A stretch of 64,000 bases of DNA from Aspidiotus rigidus (Eukaryota; Arthropoda; Insecta; Hemiptera; Diaspididae): positions 11,594,001-11,658,000 of the forward strand of contig JAVHKY010000029.1 in NCBI GenBank assembly GCA_035079385.1, written 5' to 3'. Within the stretch, counting starts at the first letter, position 1; each line of letters begins with the position of its first letter. Of the stretch, positions 42,800 to 54,184 are shown piece after piece. Made by a program: the position numbers and the translations under genes. Below the pieces are notes generated by a model that was given only the letters and a program-made list of their open reading frames with translations, did not search any database and was not told the origin of the DNA.

Positions 42800-45700
42800 C
42801 AAGTCTATAAATCCTTTATTAGTGTAGGTCAGTTTTCGCCATCTGATATCGCACGATGCACAGCAAATTTTTCGAAAAACACCCCATAGAACAGGTTTTT
42901 CTTAAAACAAGAAACTAAAAGAGGTGGTAGGAAGAGATACAGAAGCGTGGCCAATATGTGATAAGAAAATATAATTGAATTATGTAACTATCTTTGAATA
43001 AACCAAAATATGTACAATTATAAGAATATAGTACGGAATAATTTTAAAAAAAATTGATCATGTTCCAGCTTGGAAAAGATGGCGTATTCAGCCTTGTCCT
43101 ACCAAATGATACTCATCCAAAAACGAAAATGAGTTACGTATTGTTTCTCCTCTCCCCCGCCTAGACATCCCCTTTGGAGGATCACAATTTACTTTACTTG
43201 CGAATTGTCGTCAATTAGAAAAATTAATTATCACCAGACCAGAGTCCATAACAATTTCTAACTCTTGCCTCCAGGCCCTAATTGACGATTTCCCTGCTTG
43301 TTAAAAATCCGTTCGACAATCTTGGAGATGGGTTTATGATAGAATAGGGAGCTCGAATTCATTCACAGAAGAAATACTTGATCTAACTTTCAATTTTTCT
43401 TTACTATCATCTTGAATTTCAATCTTTTAAGGGTGGGGGAGAAGGTTGAACCCGAGTTCCCCCCCTCGTAGAACTGGTCCTCATTGAAAGTGAAAATTTG
43501 AAATCGAATCGCTCGACCTCCAGAACGACTTTCCTCCGAGTTCAATCCAACAACACCGACACGAATCGCCTCTCATTCTGGGACCCTCAGATTTCATAGT
43601 GTTATTCTTAATCTTGTTTCGTGAATTTTCACTGTAACTCAATCTACTTAACAAGCAAACTTTTCCATTTATATACTAGAACGAACCAAAGAGTTCTGGT
43701 GGACGCATTGTTTGTAGAGGATGAGAAGAGTCTTGAGGAAATTCAATAGAGCTCACGAGAATCTTACAGTAGAGAACAGGACGAGCAGAAGGAAGAGGAA
43801 AAGAGGCATAAGAAGAGATAGAAGTGAGTCGATATACTATCTGGAGAGACTGGTATAGTTAAAAACCTATTTATTTTATCCTGAGATTTACACTGAAGTT
43901 AAGGTATGGCACTACGGTACGAGACACTACCGCGAAGTAATTAATTTCAGCGCGTTGAGAATATTCTAAGGATATTTTTCCGACAAAAAAGTCAAAATTT
44001 TGGATTTTACTCGAATTCTGGGATTGAGATGTTCTACACAACTTGACAAACGTGGAACCAACTCGGAACAGCGCAAACTAGGTTTTCCGCTCACGAAAAT
44101 GGGCAATTTTTGCCTTTCGAATAACAATAGAAGAAAAATAATATAGATGAAAATCCATTTCCACTATTTTCGTATATGGTGAACATTGATCATATTCGTG
44201 CTCCATCAAGCCGTATTTTGTAAACTGATTGTAAGCTGATCAGGGAAAAATTACGTCTCTACGTCCTATATTGTTCTCCAATTAATCTTGCTAAGATCTC
44301 AGTTTTGATTAATTTCCCGGTTGCTCGCTCCTTCAAAAAAGGGTGAATTGTATACTCCTAATTCCGTAAACGATGAACGTGAACGTCCTATACGTCAATG
44401 TGTGTTCGAAAATATTAAAGGAGGGAGTAAACTAACGCGCACGTTCATCCAAAAGCTTATGAAAAAAAAGAGAGGGTATTTTACGTAAGTACGTATACGA
44501 GTAAACCGAAGAAGTAAAACGCGGGCGCGACAAAAATATCGCCTTTGGCGGCGCATCTTCACAGTCTCACCTGCGAGTATATACGAGGTGTAGTACTTCC
44601 TCGATCTTCCTGATTAATGTCCTGTTGGTATTATTCTTCCAACGTTATTTTTTATTTACACAACATCCCCGAAAAAAAAAAGACCCGATGAGGTTCAAAA
44701 ACACTGCCTAGCCAGTTCTTATCTTCATACATGCAATTGACCGGACAACATCAATCAAATTTAACAACCACGCTTTCGGCAACTTTCAATAAACTGGAGC
44801 GTAGGTTGTGATTCTATATACTGTATATAGTTTATTCTCTATATACGTACACACACAGCCTAGACCGTACAACATTACCTTAAAAGTATTCTTAATTTAT
44901 GATTTCATACCTTGTCTAATCGCTCTCTATACAGACTACATTCACGAACCAAGACCGGTTCGCACTCTATTTTATTGAAAAATTATTTTGCGCGGGTCAA
45001 CGCGAAAAAATGCTGTTAAAATCTTTCGCATCGTGGCCAGGTGCAAATCTGTTTTTCCAATATGGAGTGACCGACACGCTTACCTATAACCTATTCCTAA
45101 AGTCGAGTTTGTCTTGAAGAAAGGATGAGTTTTTTATTTTTATCTTCTACATGGTTTTCGTGCTGTATACAATCGATTTTCAAGGACATCCGAAACGGAG
45201 ACAGTCGTCATTTCCAGACAAATAGAGACAAAGACGTACCAATTCTGGACGTGAAACACAATAAGCGAACTTACCCTCGAGAGTCATCCTGCGCAGGTTA
45301 AACAAGTACTCAAATTTTGTCACGACTTCTACAGAAGGAAGCCGACAGACAAAACACCGACGAAAGTCAATAAATTTTTTACCTCATACGTCTACAAAAT
45401 TTTCTCCAGACATGTAGTTTTATTATCTCAAAGCAACCGGTCCCTCTTTCATCGTCCTCGTCTTCTTTTCTCTTCTGTCTGTACGGGTTATAATATGGTA
45501 AATTTAGTTCATGTCTGTAGGTGAACAATGGGAAAAAAACGTACAACACGGGAGAAAATAAAGGTAACCTTTATCGTGAATTATTGAAAGCGCGGGTCTC
45601 CCGTCTAAAGTTGTTCAAGTCTCAGACAATATTGTCTGTAAACAAACGAGAGAAGAAAAACGATGAAGTTAGCATTCATACCACGATGTTCACAAAGTTT

Positions 45701-47080
45701 GGTGAAATAAAGGTTCTTTCTCTTATACCCATGATGTCTGCAGGTATCATATACAACGAAGGGTAACCTATAACCTTGCTAAAAGTGTCTCCAGACTTCT
45801 ATGAATAAAAATAAAGAGTAATTCTATCTGTAACGCATAGAATTATAAAGATGATGAAAATAAGATAACTATACTATTGTATACAATATACAAGTTACCT
45901 ACATGATAGGTCGATATTCTATCGCCAAACAACACGCTATGGAGACAAGATATATTCTACTAATTTGTTGGTCAGATGACATGACCAGAATTGCCACATA
46001 AATTGAGGTATCTGCATAATATCGTTGAGAAATAAGTGCGCTAGCACGCAACTACTACTTAATATGTAGAAATTTGAGATATATGTCAATTTAAACATCG
46101 TGCCCAATGGAATAAATTGAGTACGCATAAAGTTTATATAGGCTTGGATAATAAGGGGAGGAGAGTGTGATTCTTCCGCGTATACGATCAATTACCCAAT
46201 TTTCTGGGTGTATAAAAAAAATTGTCAATAAAGTTTCGACAGTAAACTTAATTAATTCTATTGCATCCCTCTATTTTCCAAATATTCCACGGTCGTGTAT
46301 CTCTTGGGTGAATAAGTATTTAAAAGAAAAAGTCACGCTATTATGTGAAGCTTGCAGAGGAAAAAACAGTCGCATACGAGTTCTTATAAAAATTTGGTGA
46401 GCTTAAATTTCGCGTTATTCTCAACAAATTTCATTTCGTGTTCAATATTTAAAAAATAGAGGCCAAAAATCGTTTCTTTTAATAACTTAAAAATCATTAT
46501 TGAGGGCATCAACGGTAGATGTTTGTAACAATTGCGCGGGCGTCGAAGTTTCAATGTGGCCTCGAAGTCATATTTTTTCTGCGGATAATATCGAATAATA
46601 AAAAAAAATGGAAGAAGGATCCACTGTAAATATAACGATTGAAATGATCGATAAATTGTACGCAGAAACGAGAAAAAAATTTAGCTTGCAAAGTCATCCA
46701 GAAACAACAATGCGTTGTTTCTTTGCTACAACAACAACCGCAATACTATTCCAATAAAAAAATCACAAGTTACTCTGATTTTAGGCTTTATACTCTATGA
46801 ATTATGTTCTTTGCAATTTTTCATCTTTGCGTTCACTTTTGAGGTATTTTGAAAAATCGTCAAAATTGACTCTGTTTTTCTCATCAATTCTCGATTGTAT
46901 ACAGTCCGGGTGGGAAGAAAATGGGCTGTCGGTATGGGCCAAACGCAGGAATAGAGGAAAGAAAATTTCCGAGAACGCCAAAGATGATTTCTAATTTGTT
47001 AGATAATCGCTTCAATGATAGTAAAGTAGTAAAGATGATGATGACTGGTGAAATTATGGTAATTCCCAATTTTCACGCGT
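42800..47080. other. No gene identified; CG-containing spacer with weak exon-like patches
   Basis: The 42.8-43.9 kb part is plain. The 43.9-46.5 kb part has many CG words. The frame at 45521-45766 includes T-K-F-G-E-I-K-V-L-S-L and ends before a CAGGTATCAT donor-like site. The 46167-46400 region resembles the exon-like sequence at 49.65 kb. The frame at 46797-46994 is unremarkable. Confidence 0.4.
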
Positions 47081-47089
47081 TTGATTGAA

Positions 47090-48425
47090 TTTCGTTCTTA
47101 AGCTCTCCCTACTTCTTCTGATTCTGCTAGTCCCCCTCGCCCCTCACACCCTAAACCTTCCTATCTCCTCATCTAAACTCAACTTCTGCCTTTACAAAAA
47201 CCTTGGACATTTGGCCCACCAACAACATCTACATCTCTCTTCTAAGAAACCTCCAGCTCAACCCTTCCCTACTGAACGCAATTCTTCAACACGGCCTTCA
47301 CTCTTCGTCTGGGAATTGGCTAAAAATACGTGGAACCACTGAAGATATTTTCCCCTCCGCACCTCACCGACCCATCGCTACGACTTCTGCACCGGGCAAA
47401 CTGTTCCAAGAAATACTAAACCTGAGACTACTCTGGTTCATTGAGTGAAATAACATCCTTTCTCCATATCTATACGGCTTGCGCGAAGGCTGTAACATCC
47501 TCCATGACATATTTGATTTGAACCTCCGAATTGAGGAAGTCCTCCGCTCAGACTCGAAGCTTTACTCCATTTGCTTCGACCTCCACGAAGCGTTTTCCCG
47601 GGACTTTGGCCTGCGAAGCAATTTACCCAATCTTTGAAATTATATGACATCGGCCCGCGGAACAACTGACCCGAATTCCTCCAACCCTTCTTCCATGACA
47701 GGTCTCTGAAGGTTAGAATTCGAGGCCAAAACTTTTCTCACCAAATCGTCCAAAACGGTATTCCATTGTTCCTGATGCTGTAATTGACACAACAAACAGT
47801 GTCAGTTTTCCCTGATCACACGCGTCTTTGCGGATGACTTCAGTATCTCCCTTTATTTGTAGTACAAGGAGCAGCAAGACAACCCTTGAAAAATCTTCAA
47901 ATGGTCATCTGACTGTGAATTCTGACTTTCAGGAAAGAGATTGACAATTATCATTCCTTACTCTGCCAAGTTCCTTGGTATCACCTTCGACTCCAAAATC
48001 TCCTAGACTCTCCACATCAAAATCTTAAAAGCAAGCTGCCTGAATTTCTGTATAGTTCTCAAATACCTATGACGACCCCCGTACCGGCTGTAACCGCAAA
48101 CTCCTTTTCCAATACTACAGTAGTCTAAATCGTTCGCAATTCGATTACAAATTGTCAATTTACACCTACTTCAACAAAATAATCTTGAGGTTGCTAAACT
48201 CGATTCAATCCTCCAGGATTTAACTGGCTCTTGGCGCACTACGCACCAGCGTTTCACTCAACCTGTGAGCTACAGGTGTTCCTCGAAATCCTCCCAACTA
48301 ATGTTCTCAGCCTACGTAATTCACTTCTTTCTGTCCCTTCAACCCCATCTGAGTACTCATATCAAACTTGGATTGTTATTTACTTTCTCCTTCATTCACT
48401 CCCCCCTAGTTAACCCCTATCCTTA
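47090..48425 (+). mobile_element. Decayed I/Jockey-type non-LTR reverse transcriptase
   Basis: RT blocks are in order across shifting frames. HRPIATTSAPGKLFQEILNL (about 47365) matches YRPI.lts...K..E.i...RL. A PYLYGLREG block follows at the QyGFr.g position, and an F-D-L-H-E-A-F block (about 47578) stands at the first catalytic region. FADDFSI (47826-47846) stands at YADD, and AKFLGITFDSKIS (about 47960) is the thumb. The segment TGSWRTT and its alternate frame LALGALRTS (about 48225) match the 'R.a.GA.RTSp' block. Many stops show it is dead. It belongs to the same broad group as the 9.5-11.3 kb relic. Confidence 0.85.
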
Positions 48426-49475
48426 AGATTCGTCTCGCGATCTTATTTCCCAAATTAGTCAATTTTTTATTCACCCGCCTCTCTCTTCTAATTCACTTCT
48501 CTCCTCTTCCAAATTCTTTATATCATCTGATTCTTTTTCTTCTTCACTTAATATTCAAGACCCTTATTCCCGATCGCCAACGAGTCCTTTTTCGTATTCA
48601 CTCTTCAAGTTCTTCCTCATCCTGCATCTTTTACCGCTTCATGCCTATGCTGATGATCTATTCGTTCGACACTTTTTTTCTTGTTCATCTATTGAAAACA
48701 TCAGGCCTACCTCGCCCTGCTTCACAAACTCCCTCTTAAACAAAATGTGAAACGATGCTCTACCTCCAACCCACTTGTTTCTGCGACACCATCTAATGTA
48801 TATTCATCCTTCTTGTGCCCATTTGCCCACTTTGAGCCAGTAATCCTAAGTGTAGTTATACACGGGTTCATCAAATTTTCGATGAGAACTTACATTGCAG
48901 TTTTCTTCCCATCTTCCACACGAGCTTCACAAAAGGACGACAGGATGAATCGCGCTTGAAAAGGGAAGAAAACAAGATAAGCAAAATCAGTTTCTGCAAA
49001 GTATGTAAATTCTTCCAAAATATTTTTTTTCTTCAAAAATATACTTCGCGATGAAAGGATTATCTCCGCTGTTCCGAATTCATCTCCCTCATCCTCAAAA
49101 ATTCCGAGAATAGTATCGAAATTAAACTCGGTGGTCTATACGATTACGGTGATACGACATCTAGCACCCACTGTCTGTATAAAATTTAATAGAAAATCGA
49201 ACGGTTTTCATAAATCCATTGCGAGACAACCCTTTATAGACGCACAATTATGTCTACCTGCTAGTCTGAAGACAGTTTTTAGTATGATCGCAGCGTTCGC
49301 CAAACGAACGATTTGTATTCACCCTTCGTACAGTTCCAGTACCCGCGCTAAAGAAGAGTGATTTCATGCTCAGTTCTACCTCGACTCGACTGAGATACAT
49401 TAAACGTAGGCTTCCACTCAAGCGCGCGAAGTGTAATTTTAACCAAGTGTTTAACGTACGAGATCACACATTTTT
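48426..49475. other. No gene recognised
   Basis: The 48.4-48.9 kb part is pyrimidine-rich and may be the 3' tail of the preceding element. The 48.95-49.47 kb part is CG-containing. The frames at 49131-49361 and 49366-49677 show no known domain. Confidence 0.4.
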
Positions 49476-49477
49476 AG

Positions 49478-49600
49478 TTCAATCGTTATTCAACGAGTTT
49501 TATTCGCGCAAAACCGCTATGGGTAAAAAAAGTTTTTCCATTTTCCGAAGAAGTGCAGACGATCATCGTACAAGCGTATTTTTTGGGATTCGGAGCACAG
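49478..49600 (+). CDS. Possible internal exon, unrecognised
   Basis: A 123-bp stretch lies between an acceptor-like CACATTTTTAG (ending 49477) and a strong donor GTAAGC at 49601. It is open in one frame in exact multiples of three and ends V-Q-T-I-I-V-Q-A-Y-F-L-G-F-G-A-Q at CAG|GTAAGC. The codons look ordinary. The overlapping ATG-type frame at 49366-49677 runs through the donor and is a less natural reading. The family is unknown. Confidence 0.35.
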
Positions 49601-49669
49601 GTAAGCACAGAAGATCGCATTTTCTGAGAAGGAAGCGCAAGACGCCATTGTGTGAAGCTGTATGCAGAG

Positions 49670-49762
49670 GAAATTGAAAAACGACTGTCGAAAGAAGATT
49701 CAATATTTTTGACAAAGTTTGAAGTCAAAAATAGTTTTTTCGACTTATTAATTCATGATTGA
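49670..49762 (+). CDS. Possible terminal exon following 49478-49600
   Basis: If an acceptor CAGAG ending at 49669 is used, the 69-bp intron is of typical insect size. The frame then continues EIEKRLSKEDSIFLTKFEVK and ends at a TGA at 49760-49762. The reading depends on the choice between two nearby AG dinucleotides (49667 and 49669); only the second keeps the frame open. Confidence 0.3.
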   Translation, partial: EIEKRLSKEDSIFLTKFEVKNSFFDLLIHD

Positions 49763-49764
49763 CG

Positions 49765-52135
49765 GGCCTCGATGGTGGATTTTTCTATTTTTCCTTCTTA
49801 TTCACTAAAAATACAGGTTTCCGATAACCGTTAATATTACGTGCCTATCTACTGAGAAAGTTACTCTACTTGAATTCTTCAAAAGCAAATGTCTCGCCTA
49901 CAAAGCTTTCCTCTGTTCTCGGAATAGCCCTGAAATAGCTCCCATAAAGCCATATAAAAATGCCGATATCTTTTCACCCATATAAGTGTGCGGTTATGCA
50001 CTCCCTCATCAATTCGTTTCGTTATGCGTCTACGTTATTTTTATTCAACCTTGGCGGTCACCTTATCCTAATTTGTTTTCACATTTTAAAAGCGAATTCC
50101 ATAAAATAGTTCACTCGTGTATACATTAATTAGAACGTAGCATGTCTATAGATAACCAATAACGATAATTACTCGTGGTTAACATTATCTAACGAAGTAT
50201 AAGCTCATAAAGTTACGACCGTCTTCGAAAACAAAAATCTTGGAAAAAAACAACGAAACCGAAAAAAAAGAGCTGCAGTTACGATCTATCGCTATCTAAA
50301 CGATTTACGAGTGTAGATCATTTTTGACAGTATGGTTATTATTCTACTGTATATTTATACCAGATTCGAGTAAAAGCTATAAAACGATATTATACCGAAA
50401 ATGTATTATTTTATTTCTTACTACCGCGTGCTTTTTCGAGCGTGTAATATATGGATGTATTTTACAGTTAATCGTTACAGACGTACACGCCAACTGATAA
50501 CGAATGCCCCCTATTTCATTACAATCAGACAATTTCGCCAAGTTTGAAAAATTGTTATCAGTTTTGACCATCCGCGATTTTTTTTCCTACGCTGACCTTA
50601 AACCATGGGTCATCGGTATTCGAGTATACTCCCTCGACAGCTAAACGACCCCCCCTTATTAAACCAGATGCAACGATTTCTCAAAAAAATAAGTAAAAGA
50701 AACAAACGCCTCCATAACGATTCCGAACACAGGTTGATTTCGTAAAGAAACATCAAAAGGTAAATTCGAGCACGGTCATATACAATCATTTGCATACGTT
50801 TTACGCCCAAGAAATTTCCTGTCCGGTCTTCATTGGAATAGTAATACGTGTTTATGCCTGGTAAATGGTCTCAATGAGTTGTTTCTACGAAAGAAATTAT
50901 CGCAGCATAATAGTTTTATTATTGTCGGTATACGCCGAAGACATTTTTTTCTTCGAACATCCCAGTTCTTTGCTGTATACGAACACGTATAGGATGACAA
51001 TGTGGTAGAAAAACTCCTACTCGAATATCAACACAGGTAGGCATCGACAAGATTATACACGTATAAGGCATAACGTGTATATAATTAAACAATATAGGCT
51101 ACTCTTCGCATCAGGTCCTCGAATAAAAAGTGAAAGGATTATTTTTAGCGTTCTAAAAAAGATAACCTATATTATATTTTCTATAAACGCCCAGATTGAT
51201 ATATCATTGTCAATCCAACGAGGGACTGGCGGTTTTTACGACCGGAAACGTAAATACGAGTATCTGGAGCGCGCACACCGGGGTGGAAACCGCGCATCAG
51301 GTATATCGAAAAGTTGTACACATAGGTGAGAGAGTGGATTTCACGATTAAAGGACTCATTAAATTAGATAGGGGTAGCTAATTGGCGTCAACTCTTCGGG
51401 CTTAGTCAGCCGTCTTCGCTCGTTTCTGTTCTGTCTTTCGTTGCTTGTCTGTCTGCGGCTGTTGTTCGTCACCGTCTCTCTCTCTCACTCCCTCCGCCTT
51501 GCTCGTTTGTATACAAAACTGCCCAAAACGACGAACGCGCCTTGATTTACGATCTACCAGATTTTTTATTTTGTTTTACGATATAGGTACAGAGGGAAAC
51601 TGATCGACTGGATATACGCGCTGACAAGCTCCGGCGCGTGAAATCGCGTACGACAACGGAAACTGGAAATCGTGATCATAAATTTGATGATGTCTGGGCA
51701 TTAAGACGCGCTCTGGCAACTCTCGTCTACGTCGAAGGTATTAATGAATCGAGAGTATATCGAGGAAGTATCAGCGACATGAATGAACATGAACATTGTC
51801 TGCTGGCGCATGTATAGTTGTAAACAGCAGCCACGATGACTCGACACAGGGTCGATTCGATTTCCAGTTTATATATACGTACTTAAATATACCCCGAAAA
51901 AATGCATTTGGGAAGTGATAAATGTAGAAGATTAATGTGAAAATGCATTACGACACACCCGAGTCTGCTATTTTGCCAAATACGAGTAATTTCCTCTCCG
52001 CCTATAAAGTGCAATATGCACTCGTTAAAGGCATCCGTGGAAATTTTGTACTTCCTACGAAAGAACGACGCGACGACTCGGGAGGAGTTGTACGCTTGCA
52101 AGTGGAAAAATGCGGAATTAGGATGAATTCTTTGT
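49765..52135. other. No gene recognised; CG-containing spacer
   Basis: Rich in CGTA/TACG words. A GC-richer patch at 51196-51330 is open in two frames and ends at a CAGGTATAT donor-like site (about 51299), after a GCCCAG acceptor-like site (about 51194), so it could be a small exon. A CT-rich stretch lies at 51476-51495. The frame 51937-52254 runs into the satellite that begins at about 52140. Confidence 0.4.
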
Positions 52136-52139
52136 CTAG

Positions 52140-54180
52140 TAAAGTCAACCATAGCGTATACAAGAGAACTACAGATCGACCCAACAAAGCCGTAAATTCC
52201 AGGTCGATAAAAGGAAGTCGACTCGAAGTCGATTCCAGATCAACATCGATTTGAGGTCGATCCAAAGTCGATCAGTGTACATTCTCAGGAAGCCAAAAAA
52301 TGGCTGTTAATCGACGCGATAGAACGATTGAATTCAGAGCGATAAAAAAATAAGGGAGGGGAGGATTACAATCTGAACTTGGGTCCTCTCGTGTGCGAAA
52401 TAGTCTTCGATGGCTTCCCCTTGTAGTCCTTCGTTTCTTCATGATTTTTTCTCCCTCCTCCATGAATGTTCCTGAGTCTTTCGTTTTCGATTACATCCGG
52501 AAAATTTTGAAAATCCCCTTTCCTTTCCCCTCCACCGTGAATATCCAGCTTACCCTTCAACTACGATCGAAATTCTTCAAGTCTTTTATTGTTGAATACT
52601 TTTTCAAATGTTACCCTCAAAAGTTCTTCAAAATTCTTCCCTCATATGGACGCCGATCTAGAGTCAGGTTCGAGTCGACTTCTCCAAATTTTTTCATCGA
52701 ACTGAAATCGATCGGTCTGTTGCGTCGATTGGCAGCCGATTTGTAGCTGTTTTGTAATCTACACTCGTCGATCTTGAACCGGTCTCAAATTGTCGTTGAT
52801 CTGGAGTCGACTTCTCTAAATTTTCTTATCGACTTAAAATGAACTGCTCTGATGGGTCGATTTGAAGTCGTAATCGACTTCAAATCGCCCAAACTCGAAT
52901 TGACATCGATCTAGAGTGGATTTCAACTCGACTTCACCAAATTTTTTATCGACCTGAAATCGATTGGTCTGTTGCGTCGATTGGCAGCCGATTTGTAGCT
53001 CTTTTGTAATATACAATCGTCGATCTTAAACCGGTCTCAAATTGTCGTTGATCTGGAGTCGACTTCTCTAAATTTTCTTATCGACTTAAAATGAACTGCT
53101 CTGATGGGTCGATTTCAAGTCGTAATCGACTTCAAATCGCCCGAACTCGAATTGACATCGATCTAGAGTGGATTTCAACTCGACTTCACCAAATTTTTTA
53201 TCGACCTGAAATCGATTGGTCTGTTGCGTCGATTGGCAGCCGATTTGTAGCTCTTTTGTAATATACAATCGTCGATCTTAAACCGGTCTCAAATTGTCGT
53301 TCATCTGGAGTCGACTTCTCTAAATTTTCTTATCGACCTAAAATGAACTGCTCTGATGGGTCGATTTGAAGTCGTAATCGACTTCAAATCGCCCGAACTC
53401 GAATTGACATCGATCTAGAGTGGATTTCAACTCGACTTCCCCAAATTTTTTTATCGACCTGAAATCGATTGGTCTGTTGCGTCGATTGGCAGCCGATTTG
53501 CAGCTTTTTTGTAATCTATACTTGTCGATCTTAAACCGGTCTCAAATTGTCGTTGATCTGGAGTCGACTTCTCTAAATTTTCTTATCGACCTAAAATGAA
53601 CTGCTCTGATGGGTCGATTTTAAGTCGATTTGTAACTCTCTGATAATTTACATCATAAAGGACTTTAAATCGACCGAACTCGAATCGACGTCGATCTGAG
53701 TCAACTCGACATCACCATATTTTCTCATCGACCTGAAATCGAATCCTCTGTCGCGTCGATTAGTAGCCGAATTTTGGCTGTTTGGAAATGCATATACTGA
53801 TGGTGGACTTTGAACCGAACTTCAATCGAAGTTGATCCGAAGTCAATTTCAAATCGACTTCTCTGTAAATTTTCTCATCGACCGTGGACAACTTTAAATC
53901 AACCTCGGATGCAGACGTCGATTCAGAGTCTACTACTCCAAATTTTTGTATCGACCTGAAATCGGCCGGTGTTGATTTTTGGTTTTTTGGGAATGAATGC
54001 TGGTCGGCTTTGAATCTACTTGATCTGAAGTCAATTTCAAGTTGAATTCTCTAAATTTTCTTATCGGCAGGAAATCGACTGCTCTGTTGGGTTGATTTGT
54101 ATAATTTTATGGTAGTGTACGCTGGTGGACTTTAGATCGACCTTGGATGGAAGTCGATCTGGAATCGATATTTTTCTTGG
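52140..54180. repeat. TCGA-dense satellite family, array 2
   Basis: The array is about 2 kb of monomers carrying GTCGATTT, CTGGAGTCGACTTCTC, TTATCGACCTGAAATCG and TCTGTTGCGTCGATT words. The flanks are degenerate (52140-52310 and 53750-54180, with an interruption at about 52310-52640) and the core is highly regular. Predicted frames here (for example 53016-52834 and 53268-53086 minus, which differ by one residue) are repeat artefacts. Confidence 0.95.
52715..53600. repeat. 252-bp higher-order repeat core of the satellite
   Basis: GGTCTGTTGCGTCGATTGGC recurs at 52715, 52966, 53218 and 53471, a spacing of 251-253 bp. Each unit is two diverged half-monomers of about 131 and 121 bp, one beginning TCTGTTGCG and the other TCTGATGGG. 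The copies are nearly identical, indicating recent amplification by unequal exchange. Confidence 0.95.
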
Positions 54181-54184
54181 AGGA

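Noticed and set aside
52834..53268. Two nearly identical 60-codon minus frames
   Set aside because: One frame repeated by the 252-bp satellite period.
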